From contig CAVQVO010000009.1 in the NCBI GenBank assembly GCA_963717115.1, positions 620,001-684,000 on the forward strand: 64,000 nt of DNA, read 5' to 3'. Position numbers and translations under genes: made by a program. Within the stretch, counting starts at the first letter, position 1. Each line of letters opens with the position of its first letter. This document shows positions 63,333 to 64,000 of this stretch, piece by piece. The notes beneath the pieces were generated by a model, which was not told the origin of the DNA, did no database searches, and saw only the letters and a program-made list of their open reading frames with translations. The stretch comes from JBBQUN01 sp963717115 (GTDB lineage: Bacteria > Actinomycetota > Acidimicrobiia > Acidimicrobiales > SZUA-35).

Positions 63333-64000
63333 GTGACCCCCACCACGACCGACACGGCCGGGATCGAACCACCCCGACCCACCCTCGACGAGGTCGAGCG
63401 CGAACTGGCCGAACACGTCCGGGCCCTCGCCGGTCCCGACGCGGTGCCTCGCCAGGAGCAGCTCGATGCCGTGGCCGCCGTCGTCGCCGGCCGCCAACGC
63501 ACCCTGCTGGTGGCCCGCACCGGGTTCGGCAAGTCGGCCGTCTACTTCTCGGCCACCCGCATGCTGCGCGACCGGGGGTGGGGGCCGACCGTGGTGGTGT
63601 CGCCCCTGTTGGCACTCATGCGCGATCAGGTCGCCGCCGCCCAGCGACTCGGTCTGGCGGCCGAGACCATCAACTCCTCGAACCTCGGCGCCTGGGACGC
63701 CATCGAGGCCCGCATCGCCGCCGACCAGACCGATCTGCTCCTCATCGCGCCGGAACGGCTGGCGAACGCCGGCTTCCGGCGTCGGGTCTTCGACACCCTC
63801 CGCCGCCGGCCCTTCGCGCTCGTGTGCGACGAGGCCCACTGCATCTCCGACTGGGGTCACGACTTCCGGCCCGACTATCGGCGCCTGCGCCGCCTGCTCG
63901 CCGAACTGCCGGACTGGACCCCGGTGCTCGCCACCACCGCCACCGCCAACCAACGGGTCACCGACGACGTCGCCGCCCAGCTCGGCGACGACACCCTGGT
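63333..64000 (+). CDS. RecQ-family DEAH-box DNA helicase (partial)
   Basis: The first 222 residues of a superfamily 2 helicase; the rest runs off the right edge. ARTGFGKSAVYF (Walker A, 63-68), SPLLALMRDQV, CDEAHCISDWGHDFRPDYRRL (motif II plus the RecQ aromatic loop) and LATTATAN (motif III) are clear. RecQ helicases unwind DNA during recombination repair. The glycine-Phe in TGFGKS replaces the usual TGSGKS. Confidence 0.9.
   Translation, partial: MTPTTTDTAGIEPPRPTLDEVERELAEHVRALAGPDAVPRQEQLDAVAAVVAGRQRTLLVARTGFGKSAVYFSATRMLRDRGWGPTVVVSPLLALMRDQVAAAQRLGLAAETINSSNLGAWDAIEARIAADQTDLLLIAPERLANAGFRRRVFDTLRRRPFALVCDEAHCISDWGHDFRPDYRRLRRLLAELPDWTPVLATTATANQRVTDDVAAQLGDDTL

Overview
The window is very GC-rich, tightly packed chromosomal DNA. 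The content fits a high-GC actinobacterium, perhaps an Acidimicrobiia-type lineage: a BldC-like regulator, a Tad-pilus cluster, an F420-type luciferase-family oxidoreductase, RDD/DUF2510 membrane proteins, a Ppx/GppA-HD protein and very frequent GTG starts. No rRNA or tRNA gene, CRISPR array, insertion sequence or phage region was seen, and the lineage is an inference. About 65 genes lie on both strands. Many neighbours overlap by ATGA or GTGA, and several convergent pairs overlap at their 3' ends.

Layout. 1-3090 (minus): a Tad/Flp pilus operon (SAF/CpaB, CpaE-like, CpaF ATPase running off the left edge). 3225-6850: ThrH-like phosphatase, DUF3445 protein, BldC-like regulator, a LysM lipoprotein and an OsmC protein. 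6960-10836: UvrD-type helicase, TauD/TfdA dioxygenase, AlkA-like glycosylase. 10833-19867: esterase, kinase-like protein, FAD-linked oxidase with a D-threonine-aldolase-like enzyme, DUF72, CoA-transferase, MutM, VOC protein. 19988-25761: YceI/MarR pair, then an overlapping operon MarR, DUF2520, PanC, RNB ribonuclease, serine hydrolase. 25783-32422: RDD pair, Ppx/GppA, PrmA, cyclotransferase-like, nitronate monooxygenase, rhodanese, small lipoprotein. 32537-42421: luciferase-family oxidoreductase, DHA2 exporter, Eis-like acetyltransferase, SLT lipoprotein, beta-propeller lipoprotein, acyl-CoA ligase with ACAD11-like kinase, AlaX. 42691-50789: ThuA-like/Gfo fusion, second Gfo, hydrolase, RidA, sterol desaturase, M19 dipeptidase, UMF1 transporter. 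51093-57168: MFS protein, two lipoproteins, ECF sigma operon, RES/Xre toxin-antitoxin pair. 57224-64000: EthD, VOC, PolX, YqeY, beta-lactamase-like, rhomboid, DUF454, SDR and a RecQ-like helicase running off the right edge.

Two window-wide patterns stand out. First, six genes are interrupted by a single-base shift, always in the same direction (one extra base). Three are consecutive Tad genes; in two of those and in the helicase, the shift removes the stop codon and makes neighbouring genes look fused. This looks more like base-insertion error than biology, but it needs read-level checking. Second, at least thirteen starts have a TANNNT-like -10 hexamer exactly six bases before ATG or GTG, which implies leaderless mRNAs and fixes many starts. 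A candidate structured RNA with interleaved pairings and a terminator-like hairpin lies at about 50,840-51,040.
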